A stretch of 64,000 nucleotides of DNA from Firmicutes bacterium UBA2116 (GTDB lineage: Bacteria; Bacillota; Clostridia; Tissierellales; Sedimentibacteraceae). Under the pieces are notes generated by a model. It worked only from the letters and a program-made list of their open reading frames with translations, did no database searches and had not been told where the DNA came from. Positions 1-7,752 of this stretch are shown here, piece after piece; the stretch's first letter is position 1, and the number at the start of each line of letters is the position of its first letter. The position numbers and the translations under genes are program-made. The stretch is taken from contig DCYG01000022.1 of assembly GCA_002331025.1 (NCBI GenBank), positions 138,660-202,659 on the forward strand. Reading direction: 5' to 3'.

Positions 1-1
1 G

Positions 2-331
2 CCCGGGGGAATTACTGTGGACGACACTGCCGATATAAGCAGAGCGCTTAATAAAAAGCTTGACGAAATTGATTTAATAAAAGAACAATATTTCTTGGAG
101 GTATCTTCTCCGGGAGTTGAAAGACCCTTTAAAACAGATGCAGATTATCAAAAAAATATAGGAGAAACAGTAGAAGCGAAGCTTTTTAAACCGTTAGACG
201 GGAAAAAGGCGATTAAGGGCAAATTGATTGAAAAAAATGAGGACGGTGTAGTAATACAAGACGGTGAAGAAATAATTGCAATTGAAATTAAAGATATTTC
301 TAAAATAAATAAAGTTATAGAGGATTTTTAG
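2..331 (+). CDS. rimP: Ribosome maturation factor RimP (5' end outside window)
   Basis: RimP assists maturation of the 30S subunit in the cytoplasm. The reading frame is already open at base 2 and reads PGGITVDDTADISRAL, so the true start lies upstream; about 109 of the usual ~150 residues are present. The family signature LEVSSPGVERPF is visible around residue 37 of the fragment and is followed by the SH3-like C-terminal domain. The stop codon sits 11 bases before the ATG of nusA, the conserved first pair of this operon. The identification rests on motif and gene order together. Confidence 0.95.
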   Translation, partial: PGGITVDDTADISRALNKKLDEIDLIKEQYFLEVSSPGVERPFKTDADYQKNIGETVEAKLFKPLDGKKAIKGKLIEKNEDGVVIQDGEEIIAIEIKDISKINKVIEDF

Positions 332-342
332 TGGAGGACGTT

Positions 343-1404
343 ATGAACAAGGAAATATTGAGTGCGTTAAGCGAATTAGAGAAAGAGAAGGGAATTCGTA
401 AAGACGTCGTATTAGAAGCAATCAAAGCTGCATTGGAAACAGGTTACAAGAAAAATTTCAGTAAAGCAACTAATTTCAGTATTGATATTGATGAAGAAAA
501 CGGAGAATATAGATTATTTCAGGATAAGGTGGTTTCGGAAATTGTTGAAAACCCTAATCAGGAAATTACTCTCAGTGAAGCAAAGTCAATTGACAGCAAA
601 TATGAAATCGATGATGTTGTAAAAATTGAAATTAAACCAAAAAAAGATTTTGGAAGAATTGCGGCACAAACTGCAAGACAGGTAATACTTCAAAAAATTC
701 GTGAGGCAGAAAGAGAGTCAATATTCAGTGAATTTTACGGGAGAGAATCAGACATTCTTACGGGTATAGTTCAAAGAGAAAGCAAGGGTAATATTTATGT
801 TGACCTAGGTAAAATTGAAGGCATCATAACTCCCGGAGAGCAAATACCCGGAGAAGTATATAATACGGGTGATAGGATCAAGACGGTAATAGTGGAAGTT
901 AAGAATTCCGGAAAGGGTGCAAGCATAATGCTGTCAAGAAGTCATCCTAATCTTGTAAAAAGATTATTTGAGCTTGAAGTACCGGAAATTCATGACGGTA
1001 CCATCGAAATTTTTTCAATTTCAAGAGAAGCCGGTTCAAGAACTAAAATTGCTGTATTTTCACATGACTCAAATGTAGAACCAATCGGTTCATGTGTCGG
1101 CAATAAAGGAGTCAGAGTTAAAAATATCATAGATGAAATTAATCAGGAAAAAATCGATATAATTATTTATGATAAAGACCCCGAAAAATTCATAGCAAAC
1201 AGCTTGGGACCTGCTAAAATAGTTAAGGTTACAGCTAATGAAAAGGAAAAAAGTGCCGTTGCCGTAGTACCTGACAATCAATTGTCGCTTGCAATAGGAA
1301 AAGAAGGACAAAATGTGAGATTAGCAGCAAAGCTGACAGGCTGGAAAATAGATATAATCAGTGAAACTCAGGAAAAGGAAAGAAGCTCAGAGGAGGAAAT
1401 ATGA
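343..1404 (+). CDS. nusA: Transcription termination/antitermination factor NusA
   Basis: NusA binds RNA polymerase and nascent RNA and modulates pausing, termination and antitermination. The 353-residue protein has the N-terminal polymerase-binding domain, an S1 domain (near residues 135-200, containing GIVQRESKGNIYVDLG) and two KH domains. GSCVGNKGVRVKNI and LAIGKEGQNVRLAAKLTGW are the KH motifs. Like other Firmicute NusA it lacks the acidic C-terminal repeats of E. coli. I chose the ATG at 343, five bases after a GGAGG, over the in-frame GTG at 331 that overlaps the rimP stop. The stop overlaps the rnpM start in an ATGA. Confidence 0.97.
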   Translation: MNKEILSALSELEKEKGIRKDVVLEAIKAALETGYKKNFSKATNFSIDIDEENGEYRLFQDKVVSEIVENPNQEITLSEAKSIDSKYEIDDVVKIEIKPKKDFGRIAAQTARQVILQKIREAERESIFSEFYGRESDILTGIVQRESKGNIYVDLGKIEGIITPGEQIPGEVYNTGDRIKTVIVEVKNSGKGASIMLSRSHPNLVKRLFELEVPEIHDGTIEIFSISREAGSRTKIAVFSHDSNVEPIGSCVGNKGVRVKNIIDEINQEKIDIIIYDKDPEKFIANSLGPAKIVKVTANEKEKSAVAVVPDNQLSLAIGKEGQNVRLAAKLTGWKIDIISETQEKERSSEEEI

Positions 1405-1670
1405 AAGCAAAAAAGATTCCCATGAGAAAATGTATCGGATGCATGGAAAGCTTTCCTAAAAAGGAATTATGCCGAATAGTAAAGACAAAGGAAAATGAAA
1501 TATTCTTTGATGCAACCGGCAAGCTTAACGGCAGAGGTACATATATTTGTAAAAAAACCGAATGCTTTGAAAAATCAATAAAATCAAAGAGATTATCCAA
1601 ATCTCTTGAAGCAGAAATTCCTGAGGAAATATACGAAGCTATAAAGCTTGAGATAGAAAAAAATGAATAA
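1401..1670 (+). CDS. rnpM: RNase P modulator RnpM (YlxR family)
   Basis: YlxR-family RNA-binding protein, recently named RnpM for its effect on RNase P. The 89 residues carry the family signature RKCIGCMESFPKKELCRIV near the N-terminus and GRGTYIC in the middle. It overlaps nusA by four bases and ylxQ by eight, so translation of the three is probably coupled. A strong GAGGAGGAAAT lies just upstream of the ATG. Length and position between nusA and an L7Ae-like gene are typical for Firmicutes. Confidence 0.93.
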   Translation: MKAKKIPMRKCIGCMESFPKKELCRIVKTKENEIFFDATGKLNGRGTYICKKTECFEKSIKSKRLSKSLEAEIPEEIYEAIKLEIEKNE

Positions 1671-1956
1671 AATTTATTCTATGCTGGGTATAGCGAAAAA
1701 GGGCGGCAATATATCAATTGGTTATGATGCAACTTTAATAAATATTAAAAGCAATAAAAGTGAATTAGTATTATTAGCATCTGATGCTTCAGATAAAACC
1801 AAAAAAAATGTTCAATTTTTTTGTGATCAATACGACGCAAAGTACATTGAATACGGGGAGAAAGAAGTCCTGGGAAAATGTCTCGGGAGAAAGGTGGTGG
1901 GTGTTTTGTCAATTACTGATAAGAACATAGCATCATATATAATTAATAATATATAA
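1663..1956 (+). CDS. ylxQ: L7Ae-family RNA-binding protein YlxQ
   Basis: Small (97-residue) kink-turn-binding protein of the L7Ae/L30e/S12e family, cytoplasmic and ribosome-associated in related bacteria. The N-terminal LGIAKKGGNISIGYDAT and the following LVLLASDASDKTKKN match the family. It starts inside the end of rnpM and is followed after 14 bases by infB, the standard nusA-infB operon order. Its precise role is not established in most species. Confidence 0.9.
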   Translation: MNKIYSMLGIAKKGGNISIGYDATLINIKSNKSELVLLASDASDKTKKNVQFFCDQYDAKYIEYGEKEVLGKCLGRKVVGVLSITDKNIASYIINNI

Positions 1957-1970
1957 ACGGAGGTGGCTTA

Positions 1971-4190
1971 ATGAGAATATATGAACTTGCAAAAGAATTA
2001 AAAATGAATAGTAAAGATTTGGTTGTATTAGCTGAGCAAGAATTAGGAATCACTATTAAGAACCATATGAGTTCTATAACCGATTTAGAAGTTATAAGGT
2101 TAAAAAAAGCTTTAAATATAATTAACAATAATAAAAAAGTAAAACCCGCAAAGTCTGCAAAAACTGAAATAATAGATGATGAACCGCTTGTTGATGAGAA
2201 AATCGATTTAAATACTACAAAATTTAAAAAGGTTGACAAAAAAATAATTACACCTGTTAAAAAGCTAGGTACTGCAAAACCGGTTCCAAAAGTGGCAGAT
2301 GAGGATAAAAGTGCAAAGGATTTTAATCAGAAGTTCCCTAAAAAGAATAATTATCAGAATAAATCAAAAAAACCGTTCCAACCGTTTCAGCAAAAACAAC
2401 AGGAGCAGCCGGTAAAAAAAGAAATTAAGATTAAAAATATTGAAATGGAAGATTCAATTGTGGTAAGAACTTTGGCCGACAAATTAGGTGTGCCTGTAAA
2501 TGCAGTGATATCAAAGCTTATACTTCTCGGTGTTATGTGTAATATGAATCAGGAAATTGATTTTGATACGGCACAATTAATCGGCGAAGAATTTAATGCA
2601 AAAATATCAAAGATTGAGGTAGTAGATGTACTTCAAGATTTAGAGGATTCTTTATCTAAGGAAGATACGGATAATGAGGCTGACCTAATACCAAGACCGC
2701 CGATTGTAACGGTTATGGGTCATGTTGATCACGGCAAAACATCATTGCTGGATGCAATCAGAAATACTGCGGTTACATCCCAGGAAGCAGGCGGTATAAC
2801 TCAGCACATAGGAGCTTCTCAGGTAGAAATTAACGGTAAAAAAATAACTCTGCTTGATACACCAGGTCATGAGGCATTTACGGCTATGAGAGCAAGAGGT
2901 GCCAAGGTTACTGATATAGCAATAATAGTAGTTGCAGCAGACGATGGAGTTATGCCTCAGACAATAGAAGCTATAAACCATTCAAAGGCAGCAGGAGTTC
3001 CTATAATTGTTGCAGTAAATAAAATAGATAAGCCAACGGCCAACATGGACAGAGTAAAACAGGAATTATCAGAGCAAGGAATAATTTCCGAGGACTGGGG
3101 CGGAGATACAATATTTGTACCTGTTTCTGCAAAGCAGCACATGGGTATAGAAGATTTGTTGGAAATGATACTTTTAGTAGCGGAAGTACAGGAATTTAAA
3201 GCAAATCCAAACAGAAGCGCCAAGGGCACCATCATTGAAGCTAAGCTTGATAAAGGCAGAGGTTCAGTTGCGACCGTACTGATAGAAAAGGGAACATTAA
3301 ACAAAGGTGATGTTGTTTTAGTTGGAAGTGCTTACGGTAAGGTCAGAGCAATGTTTAACTCTAAAGGAAAGAAAATAAATCAGGCAGGACCGTCAGTACC
3401 TGTAGAAATATTGGGCTTATCAGAAACTCCGCAGGCCGGAGATATTTTGATGGCCATGGACAATGAAAAGGATGCTAAAAATATTGCGGAAAAACGCAAG
3501 AATAAAAGACACTTAGAAACTATGAATGCTTCATCTAAGGTATCATTGGATGATTTGTTTGACAGAATCCAAAAGGGTGAAGTTAAGGATTTAAATATCA
3601 TTATTAAAGCTGATGTGAGCGGCTCTATAGAAGCAGTAAAACAATCATTGTTAAAGCTGAGTATGGATGAGGTTAAGGTTAATCCAATACACGGCGGAGT
3701 GGGCGGAATCAATGAAAATGACGTTATGCTTGCCTCTGCTTCCAATGCAATAGTTATAGGCTTTAACGTAAGACCGTCCATTGCAGCCATGGATCTTGCC
3801 AAAAAAGAAAATGTAGATATCCGTACCTATAATATAATTTATACTGCTATCGAAGATATTCAACAGGCAGTTAAGGGTATGCTTGCACCTGTCTATAAAG
3901 AAGTTGTTCTGGGAAGAGCAGATGTAAGACAGACATTTAAGGTGCCTAATGTAGGTATAGTAGCAGGTGTCTATGTTACAAGCGGGAAAATAACAAGAAA
4001 ATCAAAAATCAGATTGTTAAGAAATGATATAGTAATACATGAAGGAGATATAGCATCATTAAAGAGATTTAAAGATGACGTATCTGAATTAAATACCGGA
4101 TATGAAGGCGGCATTGGCATTGAAAAGTACAATGACATAAAAGAAGGCGACTCCATGGAAGCGTATATAATGGAAGAAATAAAAAGATAA
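1971..4190 (+). CDS. infB: Translation initiation factor IF-2
   Basis: GTPase that places fMet-tRNA in the ribosomal P site. The 739-residue protein has an N-terminal IF2N helical domain, a lysine-rich low-complexity linker (about residues 60-150), a second IF2N domain, the G domain and the C-terminal domains. G motifs seen are GHVDHGKT (near residue 250), DTPGHEAF, NKIDKP and the SAK loop. A GGAGGTGG site lies seven bases before the ATG. Length is typical for Clostridia. Confidence 0.98.
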   Translation: MRIYELAKELKMNSKDLVVLAEQELGITIKNHMSSITDLEVIRLKKALNIINNNKKVKPAKSAKTEIIDDEPLVDEKIDLNTTKFKKVDKKIITPVKKLGTAKPVPKVADEDKSAKDFNQKFPKKNNYQNKSKKPFQPFQQKQQEQPVKKEIKIKNIEMEDSIVVRTLADKLGVPVNAVISKLILLGVMCNMNQEIDFDTAQLIGEEFNAKISKIEVVDVLQDLEDSLSKEDTDNEADLIPRPPIVTVMGHVDHGKTSLLDAIRNTAVTSQEAGGITQHIGASQVEINGKKITLLDTPGHEAFTAMRARGAKVTDIAIIVVAADDGVMPQTIEAINHSKAAGVPIIVAVNKIDKPTANMDRVKQELSEQGIISEDWGGDTIFVPVSAKQHMGIEDLLEMILLVAEVQEFKANPNRSAKGTIIEAKLDKGRGSVATVLIEKGTLNKGDVVLVGSAYGKVRAMFNSKGKKINQAGPSVPVEILGLSETPQAGDILMAMDNEKDAKNIAEKRKNKRHLETMNASSKVSLDDLFDRIQKGEVKDLNIIIKADVSGSIEAVKQSLLKLSMDEVKVNPIHGGVGGINENDVMLASASNAIVIGFNVRPSIAAMDLAKKENVDIRTYNIIYTAIEDIQQAVKGMLAPVYKEVVLGRADVRQTFKVPNVGIVAGVYVTSGKITRKSKIRLLRNDIVIHEGDIASLKRFKDDVSELNTGYEGGIGIEKYNDIKEGDSMEAYIMEEIKR

Positions 4191-4220
4191 TAAAAGATAA
4201 ATTTAGAAAGAGGGTATAAC

Positions 4221-4598
4221 ATGGCAAACAGACGAAATAACAGATTGTCGGGAGAGATGAAAAGAGTTATATCTGAAGTTATCAGAAATGAGGTTAAAGA
4301 TCCTCGTTTATCTGAACTGTTAAGTGTAACGGATGTTGATGTTATGGAGGATTTGAAATATGCAAAAGTGTATATTTCCGTATACGGTGACATCGAACCG
4401 ACTCTTGAGGCTTTGAGAAGCGCAAAGGGATTCATAAGAAGAGAAGTTGGAAAGAGAATTAAAATGCGCTTAACTCCTGAATTGTTGTTTGAAAAGGATG
4501 ATTCCATAGAAAAGGGAATATATATGTCAAGTTTAATTAATAAGGTAATTGAAGATGAAGAAAGCAGGAAGCCGAAAGATGAATCTGAAGATGAATGA
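4221..4598 (+). CDS. rbfA: 30S ribosome-binding factor RbfA
   Basis: KH-fold cytoplasmic protein that binds the 30S subunit during late maturation of the 16S rRNA 5' end. The 125-residue sequence shows the family start (RLSGEMKRVISEVIRNE), the VKDPRL motif and the C-terminal PELLFEKDDSIEKG. It follows infB after 30 bases with an AGAGGG ribosome site and overlaps the start of nrnA. Confidence 0.95.
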   Translation: MANRRNNRLSGEMKRVISEVIRNEVKDPRLSELLSVTDVDVMEDLKYAKVYISVYGDIEPTLEALRSAKGFIRREVGKRIKMRLTPELLFEKDDSIEKGIYMSSLINKVIEDEESRKPKDESEDE

Positions 4599-5553
4599 TG
4601 TAACGGAAATATTTAATTTAATAAATAATTCTAAAAATATCTGCATCGCAGGACACAAGGCACCTGACGGAGATTGTATAGGGTCTGTGATGGCCCTATA
4701 CGAGTTTATAAAGCCTCTGAATAAAAAATTGACTGTCTGTATTGATGGTATCATTCCTTATAATTATAAGGAATTTATAGACGAAGACGTCCTGTTAAAA
4801 GAATATAACAACGAAGAATTTGATTTGTTGTTTGTACTTGATTGCAGTGATAAAGAAAGATTGGGAAAGTTTAAAGATGTTTTTAATAACATTAAAACTT
4901 CTGTTTGTATAGATCATCATAAAACTAATGAAGGTTTTGCCGACATAAATATAATTGATACGGAAATCAGCTCTACCGGTGAGCTTTTATATGATATATT
5001 AAAAATTTCCGGAAGAGAATTAACAAAAAAGATAGCAACCAATATATATATAGCAATATTGACGGATACAGGTAAATTCAGCTATTCAAACACCAGCGGA
5101 GAAACTCATAAAAAAACTGCGGAGCTGATAGAGCTTGGCGTTGATATATCACAAATTGACAATATTATTTATAACTCCAAACCCTCTAACATCGTAAAAG
5201 CATATATAGAATGCATAAGCAGTTTAGAGCTTTATTATAGCAATAAATTTGCAATTACCTGCATCACCAATGATATACTTGAAAGAAACAATGCAGAAAT
5301 GGGCGATATAGACGGCGTCGTTGAATTTTTAAGAGAAATCGAAGAGGTTGAAGTTTCCTGTGTTTTAAAGGAATATGATTCAAGCGAAACAAAGGTCAGC
5401 TTAAGGGCGAAAAATAATATCGATGTATCAAATATTTCGGTAAAATACGGCGGAGGCGGTCACGCAAAGGCAGCCGGATTTGAAATAAAGGAAACAATTG
5501 AAAACACTAAAAAAATACTTATAGAAACATTTAAGGAATATTTTCAGGAATGA
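4579..5553 (+). CDS. nrnA: DHH-family nanoRNase / pAp phosphatase NrnA-like
   Basis: Predicted DHH/DHHA1 phosphoesterase that degrades 2-5 nt RNAs and dephosphorylates pAp. Visible motifs are HKAPDGDCIGS (metal-binding DHH motif I), CIDHHKT (DHH), an internal TDTGKFSYSNTS segment and the C-terminal DHHA1 signature GGGGHAKAAGF. The start is uncertain: ATG 4579 has an AGGA nine bases upstream, while ATG 4591 overlaps the rbfA stop. Its place between rbfA and truB is the usual Firmicute arrangement. Confidence 0.92.
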   Translation: MNLKMNDVTEIFNLINNSKNICIAGHKAPDGDCIGSVMALYEFIKPLNKKLTVCIDGIIPYNYKEFIDEDVLLKEYNNEEFDLLFVLDCSDKERLGKFKDVFNNIKTSVCIDHHKTNEGFADINIIDTEISSTGELLYDILKISGRELTKKIATNIYIAILTDTGKFSYSNTSGETHKKTAELIELGVDISQIDNIIYNSKPSNIVKAYIECISSLELYYSNKFAITCITNDILERNNAEMGDIDGVVEFLREIEEVEVSCVLKEYDSSETKVSLRAKNNIDVSNISVKYGGGGHAKAAGFEIKETIENTKKILIETFKEYFQE

Positions 5554-6425
5554 TGAATGGAGTATTGAACATATTAAAACCAACCGGAATGACTTCTCAC
5601 GATGTTGTCAGTTCAGTAAGAAAAATATTGAATATAAAAAAGGTTGGGCATGCCGGTACATTAGATCCCAATGTTTCCGGAGTCATGGTTGTATGCGTAG
5701 GCAAAGGAACTAAAATAAGTGAGTATCTCATGAATCAAGACAAGGAGTATGTTTGTGAATTGATTTTAGGACAAAAAACCGATACTCAGGACAGCTATGG
5801 AAAGATTGTGGAAGAAAAAAAGTTCAAGAGTATTAGTGAACGTACACTGTTAAATGCTTTAGAAGATTTTAAAGGCAGACAGCAGCAGATTCCACCGGCG
5901 TATTCGGCAGTTAAATTAAACGGTAAAAAATTGTATGAATATGCGAGACAAAATATATCGGTGGAAAAAGAAGCAAAGGAAATTCATATTAAAGATATCA
6001 ATCTTATAAAATACGATAATGAAAGAGTACTTATGAGGGTCAATTGCTCCAAGGGAACCTACATGAGAACCTTGTGTAACGATATAGGCGAAAAATTGGG
6101 AACATTAGGACATATGGGTGTATTAGTAAGGACAGAAACAAAAGGTTTACATATTGAAAATTCCGTAACCCTAAATAAACTTAAATTTTTATATGATAAT
6201 AACAGACTGCAAGAATGTCTGATACCTATTGATAAAGTTTATCCGTTAAAAAAAATAAATGTTCATATGGATTATTACGACAGGCTTATAGCAGGCAATG
6301 AAGTATATGCACAAGCTGATACAATTGAAGATGAGGGATTCTATATATATTGTAATGATGAGCTTATCGGAATCGGCAAAAAAATAAATAACAACTTGGT
6401 AAAAATAGAAAAAATGTTGGTATAG
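5550..6425 (+). CDS. truB: tRNA pseudouridine-55 synthase TruB
   Basis: Converts U55 of the tRNA T-loop to pseudouridine. The catalytic motif GHAGTLDPNVSG is present with the nucleophilic Asp at residue 39; KPTGMTSHDVV at the N-terminus and QIPPAYSAVKLNGKKLYEYAR match the family. The C-terminus carries a PUA-like domain. The ATG overlaps the nrnA stop, implying translational coupling. Confidence 0.96.
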   Translation: MMNGVLNILKPTGMTSHDVVSSVRKILNIKKVGHAGTLDPNVSGVMVVCVGKGTKISEYLMNQDKEYVCELILGQKTDTQDSYGKIVEEKKFKSISERTLLNALEDFKGRQQQIPPAYSAVKLNGKKLYEYARQNISVEKEAKEIHIKDINLIKYDNERVLMRVNCSKGTYMRTLCNDIGEKLGTLGHMGVLVRTETKGLHIENSVTLNKLKFLYDNNRLQECLIPIDKVYPLKKINVHMDYYDRLIAGNEVYAQADTIEDEGFYIYCNDELIGIGKKINNNLVKIEKMLV

Positions 6426-6440
6426 ACACAGGTGGAACTA

Positions 6441-7193
6441 ATGAATAACAGAAAACCCTCTTGTATTGCCATTGGTAATTTTGATGGTATACATATTGGA
6501 CATGATGCACTGATCAGAAGAATGATTGAGTTAAGCAATGAAGAAAATCAAGACAGCATAATTATAACATTCAGGTTTGTAAGAAAGGATTTAAAAAAAT
6601 CCACATATAATATTAAATACATAAACAGCAGGAACATTAAACTGGAGCTGTTAAAATCATATAATGTTACTGAAGTTGCAGAGATTGAGCTTGATGAAGT
6701 CATATCAAAATATTCTCCCGAACAGTTTATAAAGGAAATTCTTATAGACAAATACAATGCTAAAAATATTGTGGTTGGCTATAATTTTACCTTCGGACAC
6801 AAGGCAAGCGGAAATATAAATACATTAAGAGAATTCGAAAGTACATATAATTACAAGGTTGAAGAAATATTTCCTGTTAAGTATAACGGCATTGCCGTAA
6901 GTTCTACGTTGGTGAGAAACTTATTAAATGAAGGGAAGATCTTAGAGGTTAACAAGCTTTTAATTAACAATTACACTATTTATAATAATGAGCTGAATAT
7001 AGATTATAATAAAAAGATTGCTTTTGCAGATAATAATTCAAGTATCATAATTCCTCCCGACGGAAGATATAAGGTCATGACAGGTGGAAAGGAAGCTTTG
7101 TTAACCATCAATACAAATAAAGATAACTCGATTTTAATTTTTGATAAATTAGAGCGAGATGAAGATATAATTTTTTTAGACAGGGCACATTAA
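6441..7193 (+). CDS. FAD synthetase (RibF-type) with a degenerate, short C-terminal domain
   Basis: RibF normally joins an N-terminal FMN adenylyltransferase to a C-terminal riboflavin kinase (~310 residues). Here only 250 residues are present. The N-terminal nucleotidyltransferase motifs GNFDGIHIGH, YNFTFGHKASG and SSTLVRNLLNEGKI are clear, but the usual TFxPHP motif reads TFRFVRKD. The last ~85 residues lack the GxPTAN motif and the catalytic region of riboflavin kinase. I infer a FAD-synthetase-only protein, with riboflavin kinase supplied elsewhere. ATG 6441 follows AGGTGG and is preferred to the upstream GTG at 6432. Confidence 0.8.
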   Translation: MNNRKPSCIAIGNFDGIHIGHDALIRRMIELSNEENQDSIIITFRFVRKDLKKSTYNIKYINSRNIKLELLKSYNVTEVAEIELDEVISKYSPEQFIKEILIDKYNAKNIVVGYNFTFGHKASGNINTLREFESTYNYKVEEIFPVKYNGIAVSSTLVRNLLNEGKILEVNKLLINNYTIYNNELNIDYNKKIAFADNNSSIIIPPDGRYKVMTGGKEALLTINTNKDNSILIFDKLERDEDIIFLDRAH

Positions 7194-7211
7194 AATATTT
7201 ATAAATTTATG

Positions 7212-7240
7212 TTTACAAAAACATAGTATTATGGTAGAAT
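7212..7240 (+). promoter_or_regulatory. Vegetative promoter of rpsO
   Basis: TTTACA (7212-7217), a 17-base spacer and TAGAAT (7235-7240), with TG one base before the -10 (extended -10). It gives rpsO its own transcript separate from the long nusA operon. Confidence 0.75.
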
Positions 7241-7329
7241 TTATTGTATTTCCATAATCTAAGTTTTACGAATCCTCAACGTATTGCATGGATTATGGTG
7301 AAATAATAATTAATATGGAGGAATAAAAA
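7241..7329 (+). promoter_or_regulatory. Structured rpsO leader, candidate S15 autoregulatory element
   Basis: Between the promoter and the rpsO ribosome site, CCATAATC (7252-7259) pairs perfectly with GATTATGG (7291-7298). A G-U and an A-U pair extend the stem inward. S15 is known to repress its own mRNA through leader structures in several bacteria, and the structures differ between phyla. Assigning that role here is inference from position and the hairpin. Confidence 0.5.
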
Positions 7330-7593
7330 ATGACAAAAGAACAAAAAACACAAATTATCGAACAATACAGAATCAATGAAAAGGACACAGGATCTCCGGA
7401 AGTTCAGATAGCTATGTTGACTTTCAGAATCAACAATCTGACTGAACACTTAAAAGACAACAAAAAAGACCATCACTCAAGAAGAGGTCTGTTACAAATG
7501 GTCGGTCAAAGAAGAGGATTTCTTAACTACTTAAAAAATAACGACATCGAAAGATACAGAAGTATTGTTGCAAGATTAGGATTAAGAAGATAA
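7330..7593 (+). CDS. rpsO: 30S ribosomal protein S15
   Basis: 87-residue primary 16S rRNA-binding protein of the 30S platform. The family signature is evident: DTGSPEVQIAMLTFRINNLT, then HHSRRGLLQMVGQRRGFLNY. A TGGAGGAATAAAA site precedes the ATG. It has its own promoter and leader upstream and an intrinsic terminator downstream. Confidence 0.98.
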   Translation: MTKEQKTQIIEQYRINEKDTGSPEVQIAMLTFRINNLTEHLKDNKKDHHSRRGLLQMVGQRRGFLNYLKNNDIERYRSIVARLGLRR

Positions 7594-7604
7594 GTGAAAT
7601 TAAG

Positions 7605-7632
7605 GAGCGGGGGAATCCCGCTCTATTTTTTC
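7605..7632 (+). terminator. Intrinsic terminator of rpsO
   Basis: GAGCGGG (7605-7611), five-base loop, CCCGCTC (7617-7623), then a TATTTTTT run: a perfect 7-bp GC-rich stem with U-tract. Confidence 0.92.
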
Positions 7633-7633
7633 A

Positions 7634-7682
7634 CTTACAGCATAAGCGACTGACACCAAATTAAAATTTGGGTCATCTGCTT
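7634..7682 (+). repeat. Dispersed hairpin repeat, copy 1
   Basis: 49-base unit beginning CTTACAGCATAAGCGACTGA and ending GGGTCATCTGCTT. Its core CCAAATTAAAATTTGG is palindromic. The outer parts (AGCG..TGAC with GTCA..TGCT) pair to make a long interrupted stem. It is repeated 52 bases downstream (7686) and again after pnp (9911). Confidence 0.85.
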
Positions 7683-7685
7683 TCG

Positions 7686-7734
7686 CATACAGCATAAGCG
7701 ACTGACACCAAATTAAAATTTGGGTCATCTGCTT
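7686..7734 (+). repeat. Dispersed hairpin repeat, copy 2
   Basis: Near-identical to copy 1 through the AGCATAAGCGACTGACACCA to CATCTGCTT part, 52 bases downstream, and ending 6 bases before the pnp ribosome site. A hairpin here lies in the 5' leader of pnp, where RNase processing controls pnp in some bacteria; that link is inference. Confidence 0.85.
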
Positions 7735-7752
7735 AAATTAAAAGGAGGTAAA

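Noticed and set aside
3380..3802. Long open frame opposite infB
   Set aside because: Antisense to a conserved gene, no ribosome site, codon pattern is the complement of infB.
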